From Pezicula radicicola (Eukaryota; Ascomycota; Leotiomycetes; Helotiales; Dermateaceae), in NCBI GenBank assembly GCA_003008705.1, contig PDUO01000022.1:582549-646548 (forward strand): a DNA stretch of 64,000 bases. The letters are read 5' to 3'. The position numbers were made by a program, and so were the translations under genes. The notes beneath the pieces were generated by a model, which searched no databases, had not been told where the DNA came from, and worked only from the letters and a program-made list of their open reading frames with translations. Of the stretch, positions 1 through 9,884 are shown one piece after another; position 1 is the stretch's first letter; every line of letters starts with the position of its first letter.

Positions 1-1118
1 GAGACTGGGTAATGCTAGGGTCCGACTAGGTGATGTAAAGCCTGATGGAGAAGTTGGATATGCTGCCATCGCGCTAATGGATGGCAATATTCCGTCACGA
101 AGATTGAGTTTAAGGAGATTATATGCATAATGGTAGCTCTTAGGTTATAACATCGAGAGTATTCAATTTATAAAAGGCTTTATATCCCCTCCACAGACCA
201 CATCGCGCTAAGACTCTGGCCCTGATATGATCTCGGATCTCCTAAGTCGTCTTAACCTCGAATACACAAATACTTAATTTAGAATACAAATGCATATTAT
301 ATTAAACAACTACAGACTGTTAAAAAAAAGGAATTATATCCTATATAAGTTAGTATAAGAAGTGTTTAGGAGCAACTTACAAGACCACTAAGAAATCTAA
401 GATCATTGTAGGCTCTAAGGTAAAACTTCTCCTACTCAAAGGTACATCTAAATAAAAAAAGTTAAAGTCCTTATACATAGAATTTAGATAGAACAAAAAG
501 GGCCCTGTAGAGAATTTAAGGAAGCTAGAAATTCCTAAGCAGCCTAAGATACATTTAATCTTAATAAATAGCTATATATAATAATCTCCTAAAACAAGAA
601 ATATAGTATAGTATATTAAGAACAGATAGAAAATAAAATCTATATAATAATAGTAAAATAAGTAACTATGTTATAATTTCTAATTATATTAATACTATAT
701 ATATATTCTAAAAACAGCTTCCTTTAATGTCTCTAAATTAAAAAGAGTATAAATCTATATTAACTCTAACTTTTAACTATATATACTCTATAATTTAATA
801 TCCCCTCTAATGCAATCTAGTATCTAAAGGCTGATCTACAGCTTATAAAGAGAATTGGTTATACTGTACATAAAGTCAAGGTAGGTAGAAGTGAGAGATC
901 TCTGAAATTGATGATGAAAGGTGTGCATTTTGGTTGTCGTTGCCAGCTAGCCGAGCAAACCTAGATTACAGAACGCAACGCGACCTGTTGCTACTAACAT
1001 CCTCTATATAGTCCATGGGCGCACCGACTTACACGCCTAAGATCATACTACACATCTGTCACAAGTGTCAATTGTTCTTCTCAGTTTTAACTATCCTAAA
1101 GAATCTTGATCCGTGAAT
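1..1118. repeat. AT-rich, RIP-like degenerate repeat DNA
   Basis: There is no credible gene here. From about 240 to 890 the sequence is strongly AT-rich, TpA-rich and closed by stops in all frames, which is the look of RIP-mutated repeat DNA. The piece at about 679-810 aligns with a much less mutated copy at about 8459-8588, the differences being mainly C/T and G/A. The last 200 bp before the downstream gene has normal composition and may be its promoter. Confidence 0.6.
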
Positions 1119-2169
1119 ATGGCACCATCAGTTCTTCCCCCACACCCTATGCCCTTCGAAAGTAACGCTCCAGAAATTAAACGACTAGACGCCAAGACCA
1201 CAACAGCTGAGGCCATCTGTGAAGTCATTAACCGTGACGGAGGGGTTGTCGTTGAGAACTTCATTTCAAAGGAGCTCGCTCAACGAATCCAAGATGAGCT
1301 CAAGCCAATCTTCGACGCTGATGTTGGGGACAAATCCGGCTTCTTTCCCAGCACCACTCAACGCACCACCGGCCTGATTGCTAAGTCGCCAGCTTGCGTC
1401 GATCTGGTGACAACACCGCTTCTAATCGACGTCGCCAATACACTATTGTCGGACACATACAGTCATTGGTTTAGTCAAAAGAGGGTCACAGTCACCACAA
1501 AGCCCATCATCTCATCGACGGTAGGCTTCCGTGTCAACCCAGGTGGCGCCCAGCAGGGGCTCCATCGAGATGATCTGTAAGCTCCATCTTCTTTTCACGC
1601 AGCAACGAGATAGAGCCATAGAACAATGCTAACGGCGCTTTGTATTTGCAAGTGACTGGCACATTAATGAAGCGGGACCGGCAATGTTCCTTGGATGCGT
1701 CACAGCTGTCGTGAAGACCACAAAACACAACGGTGCCCACGATCGTCATTCACGGTTCACATCTATGGGACACGGAGCGGCCCCCTTACGAACACGAAGC
1801 CGTCCCTGCTGAACTTGAGCCCGGCGACACGTTGCTCTTCCATGGTCATGTCTACCATGCTGGCGGCGCAAATAATACAAAGTGAGCTACCACTGCATAT
1901 ATCTTCGTTCCAAGAGTATTGTACTGATTACTATGTCTGCCAGAGATGAGTGCCGCGAGACGGTAGGGATGTTCTTCAACAGGGCCCAATATCGGCCAGC
2001 GGAGAATGAGTTCTTGGAGGTGCCACCAGAGGTCGCCAAAAACTTCACACCCCAGGTTCAAAGGCTGTTGGGATATGGTGTTGCAAAACCTGGTTGCGGT
2101 TTCTACAAGTACCAGGACCCCATGCGTGTACTATTTGGAGTTGAAGACGAGGAGACGGTCGACATGTGA
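1119..2169 (+). pseudogene. Phytanoyl-CoA dioxygenase (PhyH)-like gene, frameshifted
   Basis: Fe(II)/2-oxoglutarate-dependent oxygenase of the PhyH family, of the type found in fungal secondary-metabolite and alkaloid loci; the substrate is unknown. Exons 1119-1576, 1653-1881 and 1944-2169 fit splice signals and frame. The metal-binding HxD is in GLHRDD (H149, D151); the distal His lies in FHGHVYHAGG in exon 2, and a candidate 2-oxoglutarate Arg is in ECRETVG in exon 3. One extra base in the gccc run near 1735-1738 breaks the frame between ...KHNGA and the expected TIVI.GSHLWD, so the product as read would lose the distal His. This is either a recent pseudogene or a sequencing error. It is paralogous to, and convergent with, the gene at 3679-4694. 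ATG 1119 was chosen; the in-frame codon at 1113 is GTG. Confidence 0.75.
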
Positions 2170-2577
2170 TAGATTGGGCAATGTATTATTTAGATGCGTG
2201 GCACTAACTAATTCTTATGTAAACCTCTCCTGAACGATCCGTATTTCGTTTCAATCTTAAATACACTTTGCTTTTCGCTGTCTCCTCTGAACGAAACTCG
2301 ATTCCGAGCGACTCTGTATGAGCTGAAGTTTCAGTGCTGGATATCATCCAGGCCACTCGTTCGGTATATGCTTGACAGTTGCGCGCACAATTGCCAACGT
2401 CATGCATGAATGGTCTTTTCCGGTAGCTTGTGGAACGCCCGTATCGTTGTGTGTATCCACATTATAATATTATAAACAGACAGTACAGTAGTTGAATCTA
2501 TTATTATTATAAAATTGCAACTAAAACTGACTGTGTCCATATCTGGGGAAATCTAGTCATGGTTGTTCGCCAAATGA
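2170..2577. other. Intergenic, nothing recognised
   Basis: Downstream flank of the frameshifted PhyH gene. I see no coding sequence; it grades into the inverted-repeat element that starts at 2580. Confidence 0.5.
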
Positions 2578-2579
2578 TA

Positions 2580-3064
2580 CAGTTACCGACTACAATTATT
2601 TGTCCTTTGCCAATTTTACACTAAAACTTACCTTATATTAATTAGTATAACTTAAGATATATAAGTAGGAAAATTAAAATTAAAATTATTCTTATAAAAT
2701 TTTATATAAAGACTAAATATTTCTATTTTTATAAAGTTTATTATTAAGTATATATATATATATATATATAAAAGAAGTAAAAGTTAATTAATTTATATCT
2801 TATTATTTACTAAAGTATCTAAAGATACTATAAAGCCTTATAGTACTCCTTAGTATATAATACCTTATTTAAAATTTAATTAGAAATATTTACTTTAATA
2901 TTTATTTATTAATATAAATAGAATATAAACCTCTATTAAATTTTTTAAAAATATATAAAAAAAAGCTTTATAATAGAGTTATTATATATTTTATTATAAT
3001 AATTAATATAAGATAAGTTTAGTATAAAATTAGCAAAAGGACAAATAATTGTAGTCGGTGACTG
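2580..3064. mobile_element. 485-bp Tc1/mariner-like non-autonomous element (MITE), RIP-mutated
   Basis: The ends are long imperfect terminal inverted repeats. The left end reads CAGTTACCGACTACAATTAT and the right end is its near-perfect reverse complement, ending GTAGTCGGTGACTG; the similarity extends about 60 bp inward. The element is flanked on both sides by TA (2578-2579 and 3065-3066), the target-site duplication of Tc1/mariner/pogo-type elements. The interior is extremely AT-rich, contains a (TA)n run near 2748-2770 and has no open frame, so it is a short non-autonomous copy, probably RIP-mutated. Confidence 0.85.
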
Positions 3065-3325
3065 TACCCTCATCGGAGGCACCTACTGTAGTGGGCCTAT
3101 CTATGGGTTCTTAGCGACCATCGCGCTGACCTGCCAATAATGGCCAGAGTACATGTAATCATAGGTTACGTCACCTGACTTGGCTTTCAAGACATGAACG
3201 GATAGGACAGACTAGTCGTCGAAAGGCGGGGACTGAAACATGGGTAAAAAGGCGGACTATGTGTTCACGGAAACAAAAGGTTACTCCATCGAAGCAGTTC
3301 TATGTATATGACTGTAACATGCAAC

Positions 3326-3625
3326 TATCTCCTATGTGGTATGGATCCAGGTCAGGGGTGTAGTGGTATGTGCGCATCGCTAACTGGCAACATTTGCTAT
3401 AGATATAATCGGTAAACGTAAAATTATATACAATTTATAAAGGCTTCCCACTCTATAGCTATATATCTATGCTTTTTTATATGATTTTATTGCTTTACAG
3501 CTAATAGAGCCTTGAATTTCCCTATACACACGTATAAAGACATAGGAAGTAGTATATGCTTAATGTTGAAATAGAAGCTTATATTACATCCATGTAGAAA
3601 CTGGATCCATACCACATAGGAGATA
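3326..3625. repeat. Perfect 25-bp inverted repeat enclosing 250 bp
   Basis: The 25 bases at 3326-3350, beginning TATCTCCTATGTGG, recur exactly as reverse complement at 3601-3625. The 250 bp between contains no gene. The outermost bases are TA on each side, so a second small inverted-repeat element with a TA target is possible, but I see no other duplicated flank. The right arm lies about 55 bp past the stop of the PhyH gene at 3679-4694. Confidence 0.7.
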
Positions 3626-3678
3626 GAACCGCCAAAGTCAATTGATTGATGTGTCACTAACTGAAATGAGGCATGCAT

Positions 3679-4694
3679 CTATGCATTAAGTTGTTGGAAA
3701 ACGCCCACCAGATCCATGCTTGGGTCTCTGTTGTTTACCAGTCCTAGCGCCGAGTCTGGCTTCTTGTAGCCCAGAAGGTTCTGCATTGTAGGGGTCATCT
3801 GAAGCACCTTGCTATGAGGAACCGCCAAGAATTGATTTTCCTCTTGTCGTAGAATTCCCCGGACGAAAAAGAGACCGTGCACAACCCGGTGCAGGTTTGG
3901 GACGGAGTTGTGACCACCGCCATGGTAGGCGGAACCCATGAAAATCAAGGCTGAACCGCGTTCCATTTCTATTCTGAAGTCAGCTAGAATGCAGCAAAAT
4001 GCTGGCGCATGTGTCCAGCCTGGCCATTTCATGCGAGCGAATACATACCAGCGAAGCATATCTCATCTACCCGTGGCTGGCGGCTATCATCCCACCGGTG
4101 ACTGCCCGGGATGAACATGGTAGCCCCATTCTCCCTCGTCGTTTGACAGCCAGCAATTAAACACGCAAACTGGCTGGCTTTCTTCAGATCAAAAGGCACG
4201 TTGTGTTTTATACCGTGAACACTATCGTCGCGATGTAGAGCCTGCCGTGGCGCACCTGTGCCAATCTGGAAGGACAGGCTGATGCTAAGTAGGGGGTCGA
4301 TGCGATAATGATCCGTAATTCCCTCCCGGGTGACCGAGAAGTGATCCGTCAATACTTCCTCCCGAAGCTTTGTCAGCACAGGTCTTTCGCAGATGGCGGC
4401 TACGGTCTTGGATCTTCCGACTAGACCAGATACGAGGCGCGTTTCAGTGGGTATTTGGGGGAACGCTGTATGCGGCAGTTCGTCCTCTTCCTTTGCGGAT
4501 TCCTCAATTTCCTTGATTATACTCTCCAGTTCGTCCTGGCTCACAAGATTCTCGAGGATGAGGCCTCCATCACGGTCTAAGACGTCAAGAATCTTCTCTA
4601 TCGATGCATTCGCAGGAAGTATTGTGATCTCAACGTCCGGCGTGTAGGCTGGATCGATGGGCACAGGCTGTGGGTTTGTGGCTACAGCATCCAT
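3679..4694 (-). CDS. Phytanoyl-CoA dioxygenase (PhyH)-like protein
   Basis: Intact Fe(II)/2-oxoglutarate oxygenase of the PhyH family, 311 aa, in two exons (4694-4049 and 3968-3679). Iron ligands are H154 and D156 in ALHRDDS and distal H231 in GSAYHGGG; R243 in NLHRVVHG fits the 2-oxoglutarate-binding Arg. A well-conserved TTRENGATMFIPGSHRWDD segment precedes the distal His. The start at 4694 gives a normal N-terminus; longer readings upstream have no family similarity. It converges on the frameshifted paralogue at 1119-2169 and lies just past the 3' end of the regulator at 5393-7846, which suggests a small oxidation locus. The substrate cannot be read from the sequence; related fungal enzymes hydroxylate or desaturate terpenoids and alkaloids. 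Confidence 0.85.
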
Positions 4695-5392
4695 TGTTTC
4701 TAATCTCTCAGGTTGGAAAGTAGGCTTTAGGTGTAAGAGGGGGGATAGGTTTGCTTCGATAATATGCAATGGCATCGGAAGTAGTCTTAATCCGCTTTTA
4801 TAGCCCAGAAGGAGCAAAAGAGTAGACCGGTTTCGGCAACTCTCTAGGCACTGTGTAGTGACATCATGCTCTGGCTGTGACAATTCGGGAAGGCCAACCA
4901 CGAGCATTGCCCTTGTGGACAACCTAGGTACATCACCAGCGCGTTTGATAAGGGATGGACTTGGGCCCCGATTTAGCTTTCACGGCGGTCGTGGCCGATC
5001 CGTGATCTATGCTTTAGACCAGAGTTTAAGGTTAGGGTTACAAGAACAGATTGCGTTTTCCAAGCGGAGTATGAGGGAGCTATTCGAACATATACCTAGG
5101 TCTTTGAACAGGGAGATTCCTAAGGGGACGTTACGGAATTAGCCCAGGCATATCCAAGATGCGGACATCTGGTGTCTAGTCGGCCAACTGTCATGATTTG
5201 TGCAGATATGATGGCAGGCCTTTAAATCCGCCAGATTAAGTTTCCGGTGTTGGAGTTGCCACTTGCCAAGAACGACCGGATTTTACATTGTTCAAAGATG
5301 AGTCTTCAGGACATGAATGCAGTGCGTGCAATCGGATTTCCTAATCATTGTTTTGAAACTCGTGGTGGCTTCAAATCCACCAAATTGTCTCT
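4695..5392. promoter_or_regulatory. Intergenic, presumed promoter of the PhyH gene
   Basis: A 698-bp gap between the PhyH start (4694, minus strand) and the regulator's stop (5393). No ORF is supported and no operator is identified. It must carry the PhyH promoter. Confidence 0.4.
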
Positions 5393-7846
5393 TCAAGTGG
5401 AAATAATAGCAATCTGATGCTCGCTAAAGAAGTGCTCCCAAGTCACTTCGCCAGCTCTTGAACCTGACCGATCTCTGGCCTTCCACAAATTTTCCACGAT
5501 TTCTCCAATCGCATCGAAGTTCCGCCAGCCACGCCCACTCTGTCTAAACCATTGTCTGAATTGTTGGCGATCCTCCTCTTCCAACGCCTCAGAGCCAGCA
5601 ATGAATCCCGGCCAACAGATGACAGGCGTGACGATGTTATTCTCCTCCTTGGCGCGTTGAAATGCACATAAATCAGAGATGGTGCGCTTCACGAACGGTT
5701 GGAGAGCGTAGGAGTTGAGTTTGCGGATCCGCCGGTAGAAGAATATCAGGAGTCCCTGGTGCATTGCTGAGACTAGATGCCGTATCACGTTGCTGTGCAC
5801 CGAGGCCTGTCCCGCCAGGCACGCCGTTTGCGATTGACCTGATGGTTCCGCGAGAATATGGCCTCCACCATGCCCTTCTTGAGTTGGCTCCCACCGGAAC
5901 CCACAGACAAGGTCTTCGAGCGTATGTGCACGGAGCGCAAATGATGCCATGAAATGCAAGTCAGCAGACGGAGAGAACGAGTGTTGAGTGTCAGCCTCAT
6001 GAACGAGGGATGTCGTTTGAGAGATAAGACGCATCAGGGTCATGGGAATTCCATATATTGTCTCGAACCATGCGCCGTCACTTGCTATTAGCCGCTCGGA
6101 TAGGGATGGCTCGGCTCCAACTGCGTTACGATTGTGAACTGAACCGTTACCACCACCTTCGCGGCTGCAACTCAATAATGCTGGGTCCACGACATCATCT
6201 GTGGACAAAAATGGTTCAGTGCTTGGCTCTCTAGCGCTGCTCAACCCGGATCGACCCGTCGTTGGATAGCAGAACGTGCTCTCTTCAATGATTCGGTTAT
6301 ATAGGAAGATATTATGTAGGAGCCGGACCTTTTTAGACAGGTGTGGCTTGAGCAGTCCGCGAAGACGGATTACTCGTTCAGCCTCAAGCAAGAAGCATCT
6401 TGCGTCGTCCATTTTCCCCGTGGAGACCTAACGACGGTGTTAGTCACTGGACATTATAGGAAGTAGAGGAAGAACATCTCTTGTCACTAGGCGGTTAGAA
6501 AAAAAATTCGGTGAGCATACTTACGCATATTGTCACCATGCAGAGAAGAGTCATAAGTATATGCTTGTATTTAGCCTTTGCAGGACCGGCAAGTTCGCCT
6601 TTGAGTGCCAGCTGTAAATGCAATTTGGCGTCTCGTTCAAATTGCTCCCCAATAATCCTCCAGTATGACCGAGTATTGTCAGTTTGGTCAAGGCTGTTCC
6701 CTAATTGTGACTGCTGATTAGAAACGGTACACCAGTCAATATGGAATGAGCTGATCGCTAAAATGGCATATAGCAATGCTAACTGCGCATGCTTGACAGG
6801 TGCAGCTACAAGCAGCGCTGCTGTTGTCTCTAGCACTGACGGATGATGCATAATTTTCCATGGAGGCTTGTGGCTTGGAAATGGGGAATGGAAGAAGAGC
6901 ATCCTTGAACCGTAATATTCAATGAGAGAGAAAGTATCTTTGGGGATCCTTTCCAGAATCTGCGAAGGTTGTAGAAAAGGAAGGTGAAGGGATAAAGGTG
7001 ATGGTAACTCAAATGTATGGGCTTCGGGGTCTAGCTCCAGCGTGTTGAAGGCATAGGAAGATAATTCCGGAGTAAAATCCAGCGGTAAAGCGTCAAAGTC
7101 AGTGCCCGAGAGTATGCTCTCTTCCCAGTCCGGCTCGAGTACCGAGCTGAGAATATCCACACTGGTATTTTCATCACTTTGACGCATAAGCTCACCAGGT
7201 AAGACGTCTAGGGGAGAGCCAAACGACAAGGAGGAAGGCGAGCCACTGTTGGAACCGCTTAGTGACGGAGCTAAAATAAAGGGGCTAGAGGACCGAGAAA
7301 TCGATTCTGTATCCATGGCCTGCACGGCTTGAGTGGGAAAAGCAGTGAAAGGCCCCGATGATACTGCCCCCACTCCTGTTTTTGCTAACGTGCGTAAGGA
7401 ATTGAGGATATCATCGATGTCCATGTGTGCGGTCGACTGCAGCAACTGTTGGCACATGGCCTTTCTTTCTTTGTCTAGAGACATGAAAGCCTGTCAGTAC
7501 CGAGGGTTTGAATGACAGGAGAAGTCATCCATAACGTACCCGTGGCCAAGGCAGTCCGGCGCGCCTGCGTGGTTCTCTCTGTGTGTGGCGCATCTTGGTT
7601 CCTCGTTCGATCCCCTGGTAGTTCACGTGCTTCACTATCAATATCAACCTGGTTCACAGGCAGCCAGAGGAATCTTTCCGCCGCAGGCCTCGAGAGTCAT
7701 TCGAGACGCAACCGGCTACAAGCTCCGCAAGCAGGAGTAACTCTATCACACTTCACTCTTCGCCGACGGCAGGTGAGACATCCTACCGTGCGGCCAGAGG
7801 GCTTCGGGGACCTCGGCACTGCATTTCGACACCTTTTGCCGTACAT
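5393..7846 (-). pseudogene. Zn2Cys6 fungal transcription factor with nonsense codon at sixth Cys
   Basis: Exons 7846-7540, 7474-6525 and 6427-5393 would encode a 763-residue binuclear-zinc regulator. The DNA-binding domain has C23-x2-C26-x6-C33-x6-C40-x2-C43 with the basic run CLTCRRRRVKCD, the canonical spacing. The codon due to be the sixth Cys (codon 50) is TGA at 7699-7697; translation would stop there, and no splice site skips it. The rest of the frame stays open for over 700 codons: a low-complexity linker, then a long C-terminal region resembling the fungal-specific factor domain (probably Fungal_trans_2). The start at 7846 gives MYGKRC. Its position beside two PhyH genes suggests it once controlled them. 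A sequencing error is possible because this is the only lesion. Confidence 0.75.
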
Positions 7847-9884
7847 ATTGAGCGACTTTGCGATTGTTCACTGTGATGAATGGAGCGAGGAGGTTTCGAA
7901 AAAGGGAGGCGACATCGACAGGCTTATATAAATATTCGGATTGGAATGAACTGCACAATCGGGCCATTTTAGGAAGGTGCGTGCGATATAACCGTAGCGT
8001 CTAGCGGCTCTCTACACGGCTATCCCCGCAGTATAATAAATACAGTAAGTAGCCTATGCTTCTTAGAAGGAGGTATAATAGAGAAGAAGCCTTACTATAT
8101 ATGCGAGGGGTTGATGTTAAGCGAGAAATTAGACTAATATTAGGCGAGCTGACGTGTCTTCTTCGAAGGCCTGAATTTTATACTATATAATTCGATTTCG
8201 AAGCCTATATTAGTAGTACTTGCCTTGCCTATATAATTCGATTTCAGAGCCTATATAGCCTAAGGCATTCCTACCTTAGGTATCTATAAGCTACTTAGAA
8301 GTTCCCTATTTTTTATATATGAAATTGCTTCGCAATAACCTCTGAAATAGGGAAGTTTCTTGCTAAGAAGTTGCTAATGTGCAAGAAATTTCGCAGCAAA
8401 CCGTTTTCTTTCTGGGATATTCTTCTTATCCGTTGTACCTCCTAATTTCCAATTTCCAATTCTACTAATATTACGCATATACCTTACCAAACACAGGTTC
8501 CTTCAACATCTCCAAATCGAAAAGAGTATCAACCCGTATCAACTCCAGCTTCCAACCATCCATGCTCCACAACTTAACACCCCCCCTAAACAAAAAAATA
8601 AAAATAACAAGCTATATCACCAGTCATGTTCCCTAAAATACCCCCAACTAAAAATAATAATATGTTGAATTACAGGAATAGTCATATGATTCAGTTTGGG
8701 GCTGTTTTGCCTATACCTACTACTATAAGTAGGCCCTCCTTTGCTTCCACACAGAACACAATATAAAAGACTATTGCCACCATATGTTGCTCCCAAATAA
8801 CCCCTTGATATTCAACATAATACGACAGACGTAACCAAAAGTTAAGAAAGAATGAAAGAAAGGAAAAAGAAAAGAGAAGTAAACCGGTATCGCCGAACTT
8901 AGCTCTGCAGAATTGTAGATCACCATGCGTCTCCTCGTTCCCCGCCGGGTAAGCTAGTCCGAAACGAGACTTTAAATCGTCGTCGCTTCGTGAGCTTTTG
9001 TGGACCACCAGTCCTGATTGTTACGTAAAGATTTTCCTTCCCCACAAAGTGCTTTTTGGTGGTGTTCTGGTGATTGTAGATAAGGTATTGTAAGGTATGA
9101 GCTATGGGATTAGCTCATGTAGTGGCTTTTTGTAGTGAGTACGGTAGTTTAGTTAGTGCTGGGATATGGGAAAAGAGGATGATCTCATCGGATTTTGAGA
9201 ATCTCATGTGTTTTTTCTTGAGAGGATTGGGGAATGGTGAAGCTTTTGGGATCGAGAAGAAAGAACTAATCAAGGTGTTTCGAAGCAAATGGAGATCAAA
9301 TCTTACTCGTACTGCTGCAGTGAGAGACGACGGGAGTTCACGATAAGAGATTTGAGGTCGCGTTCCTGATAGGTTCGGTGGAGCCTTGTACCAAAGATAA
9401 GCATTTGCCCATACCTCCGTATCATACTGCACCGACCCTTGTTAGGAGGAGCTATGGAAATCGCCTCGTTCCCAACTTTCTGTTTTCAAGTTTTTGAGAT
9501 TGTGGATGGTAGATGTTATTGGGTTTTGCTTGTTAAATTGATTAACGATGCGTAGAAAAATGAGAGATCTGGTATTTTGACTAAATTATCAGGGTGCATA
9601 GAACTGTGATTTTGCTAGAAGCTTGACGGAAGTTCAGTGTAAGAAATCCTATGTCCCATATGTTCCTACTCTCTTAGCCCCGCCTAGTCTTGTATCTCGG
9701 ATGCTGGTTAAACCTTCCGAAAATGTCACTAGGGGCGATAGCTGCCGCGTTTGTCTTTCCTCGAGCCATGCATAGCTATATAATGTCTTGTCCTCCTCAA
9801 ATCTGGCGTCTCAAGCTCGTGCTTCGTCTCAACCGCCGTCCACGCAAACGACAATCCGCTCCCAGCGGCCATACGTAGCACAAG
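7847..9884. repeat. Gene-poor gap with degenerate repeats
   Basis: No supported gene. At about 8040-8480 the sequence is AT-rich and repetitive: a 28-bp unit at 8183-8210 recurs at 8229-8256 with two mismatches. The part at 8459-8588 is the better-preserved partner of the RIP-like segment at 679-810; on the minus strand it reads through a 39-codon frame containing LWSMDGWKLELIR, which I cannot assign to a family. From 8650 to 9884 there are only short overlapping ORFs without recognisable similarity; the last few hundred bp should hold the promoter of the permease. Confidence 0.5.

Noticed and set aside
7697..7699. TGA at a conserved Cys could encode selenocysteine
   Set aside because: I know of no selenoprotein machinery in Pezizomycotina, a Zn2Cys6 ligand is not a known selenocysteine site, and I saw no obvious SECIS-like evidence; a nonsense mutation or base error is far simpler.
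8691..9432. Overlapping 80-105-codon ORFs on both strands
   Set aside because: No recognisable domain, no splice partners, and composition suited to promoter/UTR DNA.
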